The notes under the pieces were generated by a model, which saw only the letters and a list, made by a program, of their open reading frames with translations, searched no databases and was not told the origin of the DNA. Shown here piece after piece: positions 1-8,989 of a DNA stretch of 64,000 nucleotides; the stretch's first letter is position 1; every line of letters begins with the position of its first letter. Origin of the DNA: Myxococcales bacterium. Its GTDB lineage: Bacteria > Myxococcota_A > Polyangia > Fen-1088. The DNA lies in contig JAGTJU010000001.1 of the NCBI GenBank assembly GCA_022184915.1, positions 1,304,057 through 1,368,056 on the forward strand, written 5' to 3'. The position numbers and the translations under genes were made by a program.

Positions 1-3000
1 AGGGCGCCGTCACGACCTTCCCAGGCGTGGGCACGCCGGGCTGGGGGTTCAATCAGCCCGGGGGGCACGGAAGCGTCAGGCCAGATGGCCTTCACCAGAC
101 TGAGGCGCTCGGCGGCGACCCAGAAGTGTTTGGGCGGGTGAGCTCCCGCGAGCCCGAGCACACCTGCGCGTCGCTCTTCCTCCAGCCGCGTGAAGCCAGT
201 GGTCCAGCCTCGCGCTTCGCCTTCGGCCGCGGGCCAGACTCCCACTTCCAACAAGAGGTCGTGCAGTTCATCGGCGCTGCGCACGAGCGGCGCGGCAGCC
301 TCCACGACCGAGGCGAGCGCCTGAGGATCCAGCTGTCCGAGCGAGTTGGCCAGCTCCGCCGGCAGACCTCGGCGAACCGCCACGGCTCGGGAACGCCGCT
401 CTTCGAGAGGGGCGTCGTCGAGGAAGGCATACGGGTTCGCATTGAGAATCTCGTGCGCGAACACCGACGGTTCCGTGGTCTCGCGCACCACGGTGGCAAT
501 GCGCCCTGCCACGAGATCCTCGAGCACCCGCTTGAGGCCCTCGGCGTCCATCAACTCGCCCAGGCAATCGGCAAGGGTCTGCTTCACGAGCGGGTGATCG
601 GGGACTTCGATCGGCCCGCCCCCATGATTGTCCTGGCAGGCCACCTGCCCGGGAAACACGGCTGCCAGCAAATCCTGTGAGCGCATGCGCAGCAGATTGG
701 GGGGCACCCGTTTGCCGTTTTGTGTTCGCCGCAGCGCCAGCGCGCGTGTGGCGTTCCAGCGCCAGCGGGTCTCGAACATGGGCGCTTGCAGGGCCGCCTG
801 TGTGAGCAACTCGTCGACCAGGTTCGGCCGCAGCATCTGTAAAATGAGCTCCAGCGGGAAACTGTGCTGGGGCGAGAGCGACAGCAGCACACCTTCGTCG
901 GTGGCGGCGGCCTGCAACTCGAAGTCGAACGAGCGGCAGAAACGCTTGCGCAGCGCCATGCCCCAGGCCCGGTTGATCCGCCCCCCGAAGGGCGCATGGA
1001 TCACGAGCTGGGTGCCGCCCGACTCGTCGAAGAAGCGCTCGGCCACGATGCAGCGCTGGGACGGTACGGCCCCCAACGCGGCGTGCCCGGCCGCCACGTA
1101 GCCTGCCAGCAGCTTGGCGCCGGCCTCGCAGAGGGCGCTGCCCTCCGATAGGCTGCGAAGCAGAGCGGGCTCTATCCGCGCGGGCGAGACATCCAACTCC
1201 GACGGGGGACATGCGCGACGGGCGATCTCCTCGCGGAGCTCACCAACCTCGTCCGAAAGCTCGAGCGTACGGGCAGGACCTTCTCCAAACCAGAACGGCA
1301 CCGAGGGCGGTGCGCCCGCGGCGTCTTCGACCCGCACTTTGCCGTTCTCCACCCGGCGAATGCGCCAAGACGTGTTGCCGAGCAAAATGACGTCACCCGC
1401 GCTCGAGTCGATGGCGAAGTCTTCGTCGACCGTGCCAATCAAAGTTCCCTCCGGCTCGAGCACCACCTCGAAGAGGGCCGTATCGGGGATGGCGCCGCCC
1501 GAGGTGAGGGCCGTGAGCCGCGCGCCGTTGCGCGCCCGCAAGCGCCGGTTCACGGCGTCGCGGTGGAGCAAAGCACTCGGGCGCCCCCGGCTCGTCGAGA
1601 TCCCCTCGGCCAACATGTCGACGACGGCATCGAAGTCCGCGCGCGTGAGCGCGTCGTAAGGGGCTGCCCGACGCACCAGCTCGAAGAGGGCGTCTTCCTC
1701 CCAGGTCTCGCAGGCGCACGCGGCCACGAGCTGCTGGGCGAGAATGTCGAGCGGCCCCGTGCGTAGCTCGACTCGATCCAGTGTGCCCCGCCGCGCGGCG
1801 CGCACGAGGCCCGCACACTCGACCAATTGATCGCGTGTCAGGGGAAACAAACGCGCCTTGGGCGTTCCGCCCACCGTGTGACTTGCGCGACCGATGCGTT
1901 GCACGCCCGTGGCGATGGTGCGGGGTGAGCCCACGAGACACACGAGATCCACGGCCCCCACGTCGATGCCCAGCTCGAGCGACGCGGTGGCGACCACCAG
2001 TTGCAGGTCGCCAGCCTTGAGACGCTGTTCCGTCTGAAAGCGTCGCTCCCGCGAGAGGCTGCCGTGGTGGGCACCCACGGCGGCCTCACCGAGCCGGGCG
2101 GAGAGGTTGTGCGCCAGGCGTTCGACGAGCCGGCGTGTGTTCACGAACACCAGCGTGGAGCGATGCTGCCGGGCGAACTCCGCCACGCGATCGTAAAGCT
2201 CGCCCCACTGTTCATTGGTACACACGGCACCCAGTTCATCGCGGGGGATTTCGATGGCCAGGTCCAGGGTGCGAGGCCTGGCGGCGTTGACCACGGCCGG
2301 GGCAGGGCGGGCCCCCACGAGCAGGCGGCTGGCCGTTTCCAGGGGGTAGATGGTGGCCGAGAGGCCGATCCGCTGAACCGGGCGCCCCACGAGCGCTTCG
2401 AGACGTTCCAGCGAGAGCGCCAGATGGCTGCCGCGTTTGTCGGCGGCCATGGCGTGGATTTCGTCGACGATCACCGTACGCACGTGGCGTAGCCCACGGC
2501 GGCCCGATTCCGACGTGAGGAGAATGTAGAGCGATTCGGGTGTGGTGACGAGAATGTGCGGGGGTTTGCGAACCGCTTCCCGGCGTTCCTTCACGCTCGT
2601 GTCACCCGTTCGTAGGGCCGTCCGCAAGGGAGGCAGTGCAAGCCCCATCGCGCGAGCCGTTTCGCTGATCTCGGCCAGCGGGGTTTCCAGATTGCGGCGT
2701 ACGTCGTTCGACAAGGCCTTGAGCGGCGATACGTAGACGATAGCCGTTTCGTCGGAGAGTAAAGACAGTTCAGGCGCCCCGCGTGCGTCGTCCCGGACGG
2801 GGTCCATTGACAATGAGCCCTGCGTCGCTGCCTCTGCGGTGTCCGGGGCGCCCAATGCGCGCTTCACGAGATGATCGAGGCACGCGAGAAAGGCAGCCAA
2901 CGTCTTGCCCGAGCCCGTGGGGGCCGTAATCAACACGTTTCGGCCGGCGGCGATGAGCGGCCAGGCCTCCGCCTGAGCTGCCGTGGGGCTCCCGAAGCGT

Positions 3001-3035
3001 CGGGTGAACCAGGCCTCGACCACCGGATGGAACAT
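1..3035 (-). CDS. lhr: Lhr-type large DEAD/DEAH-box helicase, C-terminus off the left edge
   Basis: The protein is an ATP-dependent superfamily 2 helicase of the Lhr (large helicase-related) group, expected to unwind or remodel nucleic acids in the cytoplasm and linked in other bacteria to DNA repair. Reading the minus strand from the ATG at 3035, the Walker A motif GSGKT is at about residues 41-45, a DEIH box at about 191-194, and the motif III SAT at about 226-228. The RecA2 domain follows, with a QRIGRASH-type motif VI near 1890. A long Lhr-specific winged-helix/core region then runs to the window edge without a stop. At least 1011 residues are present and Lhr proteins are usually longer, so the gene continues beyond position 1. 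An ATG at 3046 is out of frame. No strong ribosome site is seen at 3035, so the start is probable rather than certain. Confidence 0.9.
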   Translation of the reverse strand, partial: MFHPVVEAWFTRRFGSPTAAQAEAWPLIAAGRNVLITAPTGSGKTLAAFLACLDHLVKRALGAPDTAEAATQGSLSMDPVRDDARGAPELSLLSDETAIVYVSPLKALSNDVRRNLETPLAEISETARAMGLALPPLRTALRTGDTSVKERREAVRKPPHILVTTPESLYILLTSESGRRGLRHVRTVIVDEIHAMAADKRGSHLALSLERLEALVGRPVQRIGLSATIYPLETASRLLVGARPAPAVVNAARPRTLDLAIEIPRDELGAVCTNEQWGELYDRVAEFARQHRSTLVFVNTRRLVERLAHNLSARLGEAAVGAHHGSLSRERRFQTEQRLKAGDLQLVVATASLELGIDVGAVDLVCLVGSPRTIATGVQRIGRASHTVGGTPKARLFPLTRDQLVECAGLVRAARRGTLDRVELRTGPLDILAQQLVAACACETWEEDALFELVRRAAPYDALTRADFDAVVDMLAEGISTSRGRPSALLHRDAVNRRLRARNGARLTALTSGGAIPDTALFEVVLEPEGTLIGTVDEDFAIDSSAGDVILLGNTSWRIRRVENGKVRVEDAAGAPPSVPFWFGEGPARTLELSDEVGELREEIARRACPPSELDVSPARIEPALLRSLSEGSALCEAGAKLLAGYVAAGHAALGAVPSQRCIVAERFFDESGGTQLVIHAPFGGRINRAWGMALRKRFCRSFDFELQAAATDEGVLLSLSPQHSFPLELILQMLRPNLVDELLTQAALQAPMFETRWRWNATRALALRRTQNGKRVPPNLLRMRSQDLLAAVFPGQVACQDNHGGGPIEVPDHPLVKQTLADCLGELMDAEGLKRVLEDLVAGRIATVVRETTEPSVFAHEILNANPYAFLDDAPLEERRSRAVAVRRGLPAELANSLGQLDPQALASVVEAAAPLVRSADELHDLLLEVGVWPAAEGEARGWTTGFTRLEEERRAGVLGLAGAHPPKHFWVAAERLSLVKAIWPDASVPPGLIEPPARRAHAWEGRDGA

Positions 3036-3128
3036 TTGTTCAGCATGTTAGGGGCGGCTCTTCGTCGAGGCAAGCGGGGCCGAGGCGTTCGTTGCGGCCC
3101 CGCCGCGCCCGTGCTGTATGTTTGGCGC

Positions 3129-4379
3129 GTGAAAACCCCAGACGAGTCGGGCGCCGACGCCCTTGCCATCGTGACGCCCAAAGGCAAGCGCCGCGTAGAG
3201 TCTGGACATCCTTGGGTGTTTCGCCAGGACGTGCAGAGCGGCCCGGGCGCAGACGCCCTCACCGGGGGACCGAGTCTGGTCACCGTGATGGATCCCCGGG
3301 GGCAGGCCCTGGGCGTTGCTTTGTGGGCCGCGGCCTCGAAGGTCGCCCTGCGCATGCTCACGCGGTCGACGCTGCCTGCTGCGCCAGGCCGCTCTGGCCG
3401 TGGCAACGACACGGAGCGCCTGATGGACCTTTTACGAGGGCGCCTGGCGCGCGCCCTGGCCCACCGTGAGGCCATGGGCCTGGCGCGCACGCAATCGGCC
3501 TTTCGGGCGGTGCACGCCGAGGGTGACGATGTGCCGGGCCTTTTCGTCGACAAATACGCCCACGCGGCGGTGGTGCAGGTGGCGGCTTTGGCGTTCGAGC
3601 CCCTGCTTCCGAGCATTGCCGAGCACGTGGCCGAGGCATTGTCGGTCAACGTGGTGGTGGCCCGCAATGACACCTCAATGCGCGATTTCGAAGGGCTGCC
3701 CCGCAAGGACTTCGTCGCGTGGGGCCAGGGCGCGACCACGGTTCGGTATCGGCTGGGGCCCAACGAACTCGAAGCCGATCTGCTCCGCGACGGCAAAACC
3801 GGGGGGTTTTTGGATCAGGCGGACAACCATGCGTTCGTGGCATCGCTTAGCCAGCCGGGGGGCCGCGCGCTCGACGCCTTCACCTTTCACGGCGGTTTCG
3901 CTCTCGCGTTGGCGCGCAGGGCGTCTTATGTGCTCGCGGCCGACGCCGACCTCGAGGCCAGTCGACGGGCGCGCTCCAATGCGGCCCTCAATGGTCTTGG
4001 GCACATGGAGGTTCGCTGCGCGGACGCGTACGCCTTGCTTGCGAGCCTCGAAGCGGCGGGACAGACGTTCGACACCGTCGTGCTGGATCCGCCCGCGTTC
4101 GCCAAGCGCGTGGGCGCCGTGGCGGCGGCAGAGAAGGCGTACCACGAGCTCTTCGTCCGGGGCCTGCGCGTGACGGCGCCGGGCGCCTTGTTCGTGTGCT
4201 GTTCGTGCTCCGGGCAGGTCGATCGGGCCTTATTCGACCGCGTGGTCACGGAAGCGGCGGCCACGGCCCGCAGGTCGGTGCAGATCCTGGCGCGTCGGGG
4301 CGCCGGACTCGACCACCCGGAGCGGCTCGGGGTTCCCGAGACCGGACATTTGAAGTGCTGGGTGATGCGCGTTCTGTAA
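3129..4379 (+). CDS. RlmI-like class I SAM-dependent rRNA (cytosine-C5) methyltransferase
   Basis: This enzyme probably methylates cytosine in 23S rRNA using S-adenosylmethionine. An N-terminal PUA-like RNA-binding part (GKRRVESGHPWVF near residues 20-31) precedes a Rossmann methyltransferase domain. Visible motifs are DAFTFHGGFAL (motif I, SAM binding), VLDPPAF (motif IV) and a late CCSCSG stretch containing the probable catalytic cysteine. At 416 residues it is close to the usual RlmI/YccW length. The start is placed at GTG 3129; a GTG at 3111 is also in frame. The stop TAA at 4377-4379 shares its last base with the ATG of the next gene, so the two are probably co-translated. The precise target base is inferred from family, not shown by the sequence. 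Confidence 0.85.
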   Translation: MKTPDESGADALAIVTPKGKRRVESGHPWVFRQDVQSGPGADALTGGPSLVTVMDPRGQALGVALWAAASKVALRMLTRSTLPAAPGRSGRGNDTERLMDLLRGRLARALAHREAMGLARTQSAFRAVHAEGDDVPGLFVDKYAHAAVVQVAALAFEPLLPSIAEHVAEALSVNVVVARNDTSMRDFEGLPRKDFVAWGQGATTVRYRLGPNELEADLLRDGKTGGFLDQADNHAFVASLSQPGGRALDAFTFHGGFALALARRASYVLAADADLEASRRARSNAALNGLGHMEVRCADAYALLASLEAAGQTFDTVVLDPPAFAKRVGAVAAAEKAYHELFVRGLRVTAPGALFVCCSCSGQVDRALFDRVVTEAAATARRSVQILARRGAGLDHPERLGVPETGHLKCWVMRVL

Positions 4380-5053
4380 TGATGCCCTCGCCCATGTCGA
4401 CCGCCCTACACCGCAAGGAGCACCTTTACCTCTGGCTCGTCGGCGTTTTCGTGGCGGCGCTCCTCACCGCCGACCTCATCGGCGGTCGCTTTTTCCGCCT
4501 CGCGGGCAGGGACCTGTCCGCGGGCATGCTGGCCTTCCCCCTCACATTCCTGCTCACCGACGTAGTGAACGAGTTTTATGGGGCCCAGGCCACCCGGCGT
4601 CTCACCTTCGTGGGTCTTGGTGCCGCCGTGTTTGCGTTTGCGGTGATCAACGTGGCGCTCGCGCTGCCTGTCAGCCCCGAATCGCCCCTCTCCGACGAAG
4701 CCTTTCGGGCCACCTTTGGATGGTCAAATCGGCTCTACGTCGCGTCGCTCACGGCCTATCTTGCGGGCCAGTTGCTCGACATTGCCGTGTTCTCTGGGCT
4801 CCGTCGGCTGACCCGGCACAAGTTGCTGTGGTTGCGGGCTACGGGCTCTACCCTGGTGAGCCAGGGAATCGACACCTTGATGGTGAACTTTGTCCTCCTG
4901 GGAGGCTTCAAGTCGACTTCGTTCATCATGGACGTGGCACGAGACTCCTACGTGCTCAAGATCCTGATTGCGCTGGCGCTCACGCCCCTCGTTTATCTCG
5001 TGCACGCCTTCGTTGGGCGCGTTCTGAAGGTTGACGAGCGCCCCCTGCCGTAA
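4379..5053 (+). CDS. VUT / YhhQ-family queuosine-precursor transporter
   Basis: This integral membrane protein of about 224 residues belongs to the VUT family, whose characterised member YhhQ imports queuosine precursors (7-cyano- or 7-aminomethyl-7-deazaguanine). About six hydrophobic segments are visible, and the family signature FLLTDVVNEFYG lies near residue 60. The start ATG at 4379 overlaps the stop of the methyltransferase by one base; ATG 4382 and ATG 4394 are alternatives. The window also holds queC, which makes the same precursor from within the cell, so import and synthesis may both be available. Function is inferred from the family. Confidence 0.85.
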   Translation: MMPSPMSTALHRKEHLYLWLVGVFVAALLTADLIGGRFFRLAGRDLSAGMLAFPLTFLLTDVVNEFYGAQATRRLTFVGLGAAVFAFAVINVALALPVSPESPLSDEAFRATFGWSNRLYVASLTAYLAGQLLDIAVFSGLRRLTRHKLLWLRATGSTLVSQGIDTLMVNFVLLGGFKSTSFIMDVARDSYVLKILIALALTPLVYLVHAFVGRVLKVDERPLP

Positions 5054-5068
5054 CAGGGTGTGCGCGGC

Positions 5069-5698
5069 CTAGCGCGCGCCGAGGATGCAGTCTCGCGCCT
5101 CGCCCGAGTCCCATTTTCGCTTGTTGACGAAGTAGTGACGCAGCTTCCCCGAGGCATCGACGAGGAAGGATTCGGGGTACTTGTCGGTGCCGAAGCTCTT
5201 GGGCACGGTTTTGCTTTCGTCCCAAACCACGGAAATGGGCGTGCCCTTCGGGAAGAAGCGGCGAACCGCATCCCAGTCGTCATCGACGCTTACGGCCAGC
5301 ACGACGGCGTCGTTGCCCAATTGCTCGGCCAGAGTCTCCAGGGCTGGCATTTCTTCGACACATGGGGGGCACCAGGTGGCCCAGAAGTTCAGCAACACGG
5401 GCCGGCCTTTCAGATCCGCGAGGGACCACATCTTTCCCGTCGCATCCGGCAGCTTGAAGTCGGCAGGCAGCCCGTTAGCCACGGCCTGCGGCAGAGGGGA
5501 GGGCTCGAGCGCACGGCAGGCGTTCTCGCGGGTTGCGGCGATCGTGTCATGAGCTGACACGAAAAAGCGTGCGGTCACCCACCCCGTAAAGAGGGCTACG
5601 ATGATGGCTCCGGCCAGACGCTTGTTCTTGGGGGTGCCGGCGCGCAAAGAGCTCTGCGTGCCCGCGCTGTCGGACTGTGTGGAGAGGTTCTTGGCCAT
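5069..5698 (-). CDS. Membrane-anchored TlpA/ResA-like thioredoxin
   Basis: This is a probable periplasm-facing thiol-disulfide oxidoreductase of 209 residues. A single hydrophobic segment at about residues 28-49 acts as an uncleaved anchor. The thioredoxin fold follows, with the redox site WCPPC (cysteines 110 and 113) inside the TlpA/ResA context NFWATWCPPCVEEMP. A cis-proline region (KYPESFLVD) is present. Proteins of this group usually supply reducing power to cytochrome c maturation or other exported cysteines, but no cytochrome maturation gene is nearby. The neighbouring four-domain DsbA-like gene lies upstream on the same strand, separated by a terminator. The gene converges with the transporter gene at 5053. 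Confidence 0.88.
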   Translation of the reverse strand: MAKNLSTQSDSAGTQSSLRAGTPKNKRLAGAIIVALFTGWVTARFFVSAHDTIAATRENACRALEPSPLPQAVANGLPADFKLPDATGKMWSLADLKGRPVLLNFWATWCPPCVEEMPALETLAEQLGNDAVVLAVSVDDDWDAVRRFFPKGTPISVVWDESKTVPKSFGTDKYPESFLVDASGKLRHYFVNKRKWDSGEARDCILGAR

Positions 5699-5748
5699 TT
5701 CGACGACGTCTCGCTGACCGCGAGGCGCTTCCAGTTTGACACACCCAA

Positions 5749-5780
5749 AAGAAAAAGGGCCGCCGAAGCGACCCTTTCCT
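5749..5780 (-). terminator. Rho-independent terminator after the tetra-DsbA gene
   Basis: On the minus strand a 10-bp stem (AAAGGGTCGC with GCGGCCCTTT, one T-G wobble) closes a UUCG tetraloop at 5754-5777. It is followed by a T-rich tract (TTTTTCTTTT). It lies just past the stop at 5834 and before the TlpA-like gene, so the two genes are probably separate transcription units. Confidence 0.85.
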
Positions 5781-5833
5781 TTTCGAGCTATCTGCTTGGG
5801 CCGCCGGGGGCGACCTGCCGCAGCGGGTGCCGT

Positions 5834-8449
5834 TCAGGCGCCCTTTTTGACTTTGGCCAGCTCCTGCTCCAACACCTTCTTGAAGGTGTCGAGAGGGTAG
5901 GCGCCGCCAATCTTCCGGCCGTTGATGAAGGTGGCCGGGGTGCCGTTCACTCCCACCGACTGGCCGAGCTTCACGTCTTCCTCGATGGCCGAGGCGAACT
6001 TGTTCGAGTCGAGCGCGGTCTTGAACTTGTTCATGTCGAGACCGATCTCTTGGGCGTACTTCTCGAGGCTCGCTCGGTCGAGGCTCTGTTGGTTGGCAAA
6101 GAGCTTATCGTGCATCTCCCAGAACTTGCCCTGTTCGGCGGCCGCCATCGAGGCCATCGCGGCAGGCTTGGCGTTCTGGTGGAAGTCGAGGGGGAAGTGC
6201 TTGAAGACGATCCGAACCTTGCCCTTGTACTCTTGCTCGATGGCGTCCAGGGTGGGCTTGATACGGCTGCAGAAGGGGCACTGGAACTCACTGAACACCA
6301 CCATGGTGACAGGCGCGTTCTTGGGGCCCCGTGAGGGGGACGTACCTGGGTCCACTTTGGTGACCGTTTGGTCGTTCTCGGGTCCGGCGGGCTCGTCATT
6401 GGCAGCAGCCTGGGGAGGCGGCGCCGAGGCGGCCTGCTTCATGATCTCCTCGTACACCTTTTTCTTCGGGGTGCCGTTCTTGACGAGCTCCTCGGCCTTC
6501 TTCAACTCCTCGTCGATGCGCGCCTTGAAGGCGGGCAGGGGCTGCGCACCGGAGAGCAGGATGCCGTTGATGAAGAAGGCAGGCGTTCCGTTGGCACCCA
6601 CCTTGGCGGCGAGAGCAGCGTCTTCCTCCACGGCCTGCTTCACCTTCTCCGACTCCAAAGCGGCCTTGAACTTGGTCATGTTCAGGCCGAGCTCGCCTGC
6701 GTAGCGCTCGAAATCAGCGGCGGTGAGGTTTTGCTGGTTGGCGAAGAGCTTGTCGTGCATCTCCCAGAACTTGCCCAGTTCACCGGCAGCGCGGGCGGCC
6801 ACGGCGGCCGGCTTGGCGTTCTGGTGGAAAGGCAGGGGCAGATCTTTCCAAACCAGACGAATCTTGCCTTTGTACTCGTCCATGAACTGGTTGATGGTGG
6901 GCTCGACCCGGCTGCAGAAGGGGCACTGGTAGTCCGAGAACATCACCACGGTCACGAGGGCATCTGCGGGGCCCTTGCTGGGCGAGGCGCCCACGGGCAC
7001 CTGCAAACGGGCACCTGCAGGTGGGGCACCCCCGCCCGCAGGAGCCGCCGGTTCCGCGGCTTCCACCTTGCCGCCTTTGATGATCTCGGCGTAGAGGTCT
7101 TTGCGAGCCACGCCCGCGGCCAGTTTTGCGTCGGCCTTCTTGATTTCCTCGTCGATGAGACTCTTGAAGTTGTCGAAGGGCTGTGCGCCCCGGAACACGC
7201 GTCCGTTAATGAAGAAGGTCGGTGTGCCTCGCGCTCCCAGCTTCGCGGCCACGGCCTTGTCACGCTCGATGCGGTCCTTGACCTCTTTGCTCTCGGCGTC
7301 CTTCTTGAACTTCGCCAGGTTGAGGCCGAGCTCCTTCGCGTAGCGCTCGAGGTCCTCTTTGCCCAACGCCTGCTGGTTGGCGAAGAGCTTGTCGTGCATC
7401 TCCCAGAACTTGCCCTGAAGGCGCGCTGCTTCCGCGGCCTGGGCGGCGGGCATTGCGTTTTGGTGAAAGTCGAGAGGCAGGTGCTTGAAGGACACTGCCA
7501 CGTCGTCTTTGTAGGCGTCCTCGATCTGCTTGATCGTGCCCAAAACGCGGCTGCAGAAGGGACACTGGAACTCCGAAAAGGCCACGATCGTGACCTTGGG
7601 CTCCTTGCCGCCGTGAACGGGGGATCCGTCGATCTCCACCTTGAAAACGTCGTCCGAGACCGCGGGCTTTTGGGGCGCAGCAGGCGCCTCGGGAGCGGCA
7701 CCGGTGCCGGCTGCCGCCATCAGCTTCGCGTAGATCTGGCCCTTCGGGGTCCCTTTGCCCACGAGCTTCTCCGCGCGCGACACTTCGTCGTCAATCACGG
7801 TCTTGAAGCTCTCGAACGGCACGGCGCCTTCGATCTTCCTTCCGTTGACGAAGAAGTTTGGCGTGCCCTGAACCCCGATGGCGCGGCCCGCTGCGAGGTC
7901 GTCGTCGACCACCTTCTTGAGCTTGCCACTGTCGAGCGCCGCTTTGAACTTGGCCACGTCGAGCCCGAGGTCCTGGGCATAGCTGTCGAGGTTTTCACGC
8001 TTGAGCGCTTGCTGATTGGCAAAGAGCTTGTCGTGCATCTCCCAGAACTTGCCCTGCTCGTCGGCGGCCGCGGTCGCCTGTGCGGCCAGGTGGGCGTCGC
8101 CGTGGAAGGGCAAGGGGTTGTGCTTGAACACCACCCGCACCTTGCCGGCGTAATCCTTGAGAATGCGATCGAGCGTGGGTCCCACCCGGCTGCAGAACGG
8201 GCACTGGAAGTCCGAGAACTCGACGATGGTCACGAGTGCGTCTTCCGCGCCCTTCGAGGGACCGTCGGCCGGTACCTTGATGCGCTCGACGCCACCGGCG
8301 ATCTCCTTGTCCTCTGCGGACGCGACCACTTCCGTGTCGCTACCTCCAGAGCCCACTCCCATCTTGGCCCCTCCTGAGAGGCGCCCGAGAGCGAACCCAC
8401 CTACGAGGGCAATCGCGGTCAGTACGAACGCTGTCCCTTTCTTCACCAT
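5834..8449 (-). CDS. Exported protein with four tandem DsbA-like thioredoxin domains
   Basis: This 871-residue protein has an N-terminal hydrophobic signal or anchor (about residues 6-24) followed by four complete DsbA-like thioredoxin domains. Each has the redox site CPFCSR, with cysteines at 83/86, 296/299, 509/512 and 724/727. Each also has a GTP cis-proline loop near 195, 408, 621 and 836, and the shared alpha-helical block GKFWEMHDKLFANQQ. The spacing between active sites is 213, 213 and 215 residues, so the gene arose by repeated whole-domain duplication. Low-complexity Ala/Pro/Gly linkers separate the domains. Single-domain relatives oxidise or isomerise disulfides in the periplasm; a four-in-one protein is unusual. 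No DsbB-like partner is visible nearby. An AGGAG ribosome site lies just upstream of the ATG. Function beyond thiol-disulfide exchange is not known. Confidence 0.92.
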   Translation of the reverse strand: MVKKGTAFVLTAIALVGGFALGRLSGGAKMGVGSGGSDTEVVASAEDKEIAGGVERIKVPADGPSKGAEDALVTIVEFSDFQCPFCSRVGPTLDRILKDYAGKVRVVFKHNPLPFHGDAHLAAQATAAADEQGKFWEMHDKLFANQQALKRENLDSYAQDLGLDVAKFKAALDSGKLKKVVDDDLAAGRAIGVQGTPNFFVNGRKIEGAVPFESFKTVIDDEVSRAEKLVGKGTPKGQIYAKLMAAAGTGAAPEAPAAPQKPAVSDDVFKVEIDGSPVHGGKEPKVTIVAFSEFQCPFCSRVLGTIKQIEDAYKDDVAVSFKHLPLDFHQNAMPAAQAAEAARLQGKFWEMHDKLFANQQALGKEDLERYAKELGLNLAKFKKDAESKEVKDRIERDKAVAAKLGARGTPTFFINGRVFRGAQPFDNFKSLIDEEIKKADAKLAAGVARKDLYAEIIKGGKVEAAEPAAPAGGGAPPAGARLQVPVGASPSKGPADALVTVVMFSDYQCPFCSRVEPTINQFMDEYKGKIRLVWKDLPLPFHQNAKPAAVAARAAGELGKFWEMHDKLFANQQNLTAADFERYAGELGLNMTKFKAALESEKVKQAVEEDAALAAKVGANGTPAFFINGILLSGAQPLPAFKARIDEELKKAEELVKNGTPKKKVYEEIMKQAASAPPPQAAANDEPAGPENDQTVTKVDPGTSPSRGPKNAPVTMVVFSEFQCPFCSRIKPTLDAIEQEYKGKVRIVFKHFPLDFHQNAKPAAMASMAAAEQGKFWEMHDKLFANQQSLDRASLEKYAQEIGLDMNKFKTALDSNKFASAIEEDVKLGQSVGVNGTPATFINGRKIGGAYPLDTFKKVLEQELAKVKKGA

Positions 8450-8767
8450 GTTTCGGTCTCCTAAAGAACGAGGGTCTGAAATGTGGCCTAGCTGAATATG
8501 TCGGGGCTACCGTAGCCGAACCCTGCCAGACCAGCAAGGCCGCCAGATTGCGGGCCAAGACCCCGGAGCGTTGGATGAAACCGCGCCCGCGGGGTTTCTA
8601 TTTCCCTCAACGCCGGGGCAAGAACAACCAAAAACGGCCCCGGGAAGGCGTGCGTTCGGAGTTGTTTCACGGCCTGGGACCCCAGACTTTCAACACCGCG
8701 CTTACAGCCCACTTGACGGCGCACGCCAAGCGAGGTACGAACGGTGCCCCTACGGTTCCGGCCGTAA

Positions 8768-8840
8768 GCCCAGGTAGCTCAGTTGGTAGAGCAGGGGACT
8801 GAAAATCCCCGTGTGGGCGGTTCGATTCCGTCCCTGGGCA
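8768..8840 (+). tRNA. tRNA-Phe (GAA)
   Basis: A full 73-base cloverleaf can be folded by eye. The acceptor stem GCCCAGG pairs with CCTGGGC, the D stem is GCTC/GAGC, the anticodon stem GGGGA pairs with TCCCC around the loop CTGAAAA (anticodon GAA), and the T arm carries TTCGATT. The discriminator base is A and the CCA tail is not encoded. It stands alone between the tetra-DsbA gene and a convergent membrane-protein gene. Confidence 0.97.
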
Positions 8841-8989
8841 CTCTCCATCAAATCCTCCGGCGTTTCGCCTTCGGGCGCGCCACGTTTTTAATTTCGGGCG
8901 CCGAGGGAGGAGGGCCGAAGGCCTTGCGCGGTGACGCCCGAATGTCCTCCCGACGAGGCGGGTGAGGCTCACGTGGCCCGGCGCCGCGG

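Noticed and set aside
6368-8377. Long antisense open frame (669 codons) opposite the four-domain DsbA gene
   Set aside because: It mirrors the repeats of the sense gene, has no motif of its own, and arises from high GC and repeated codon patterns.
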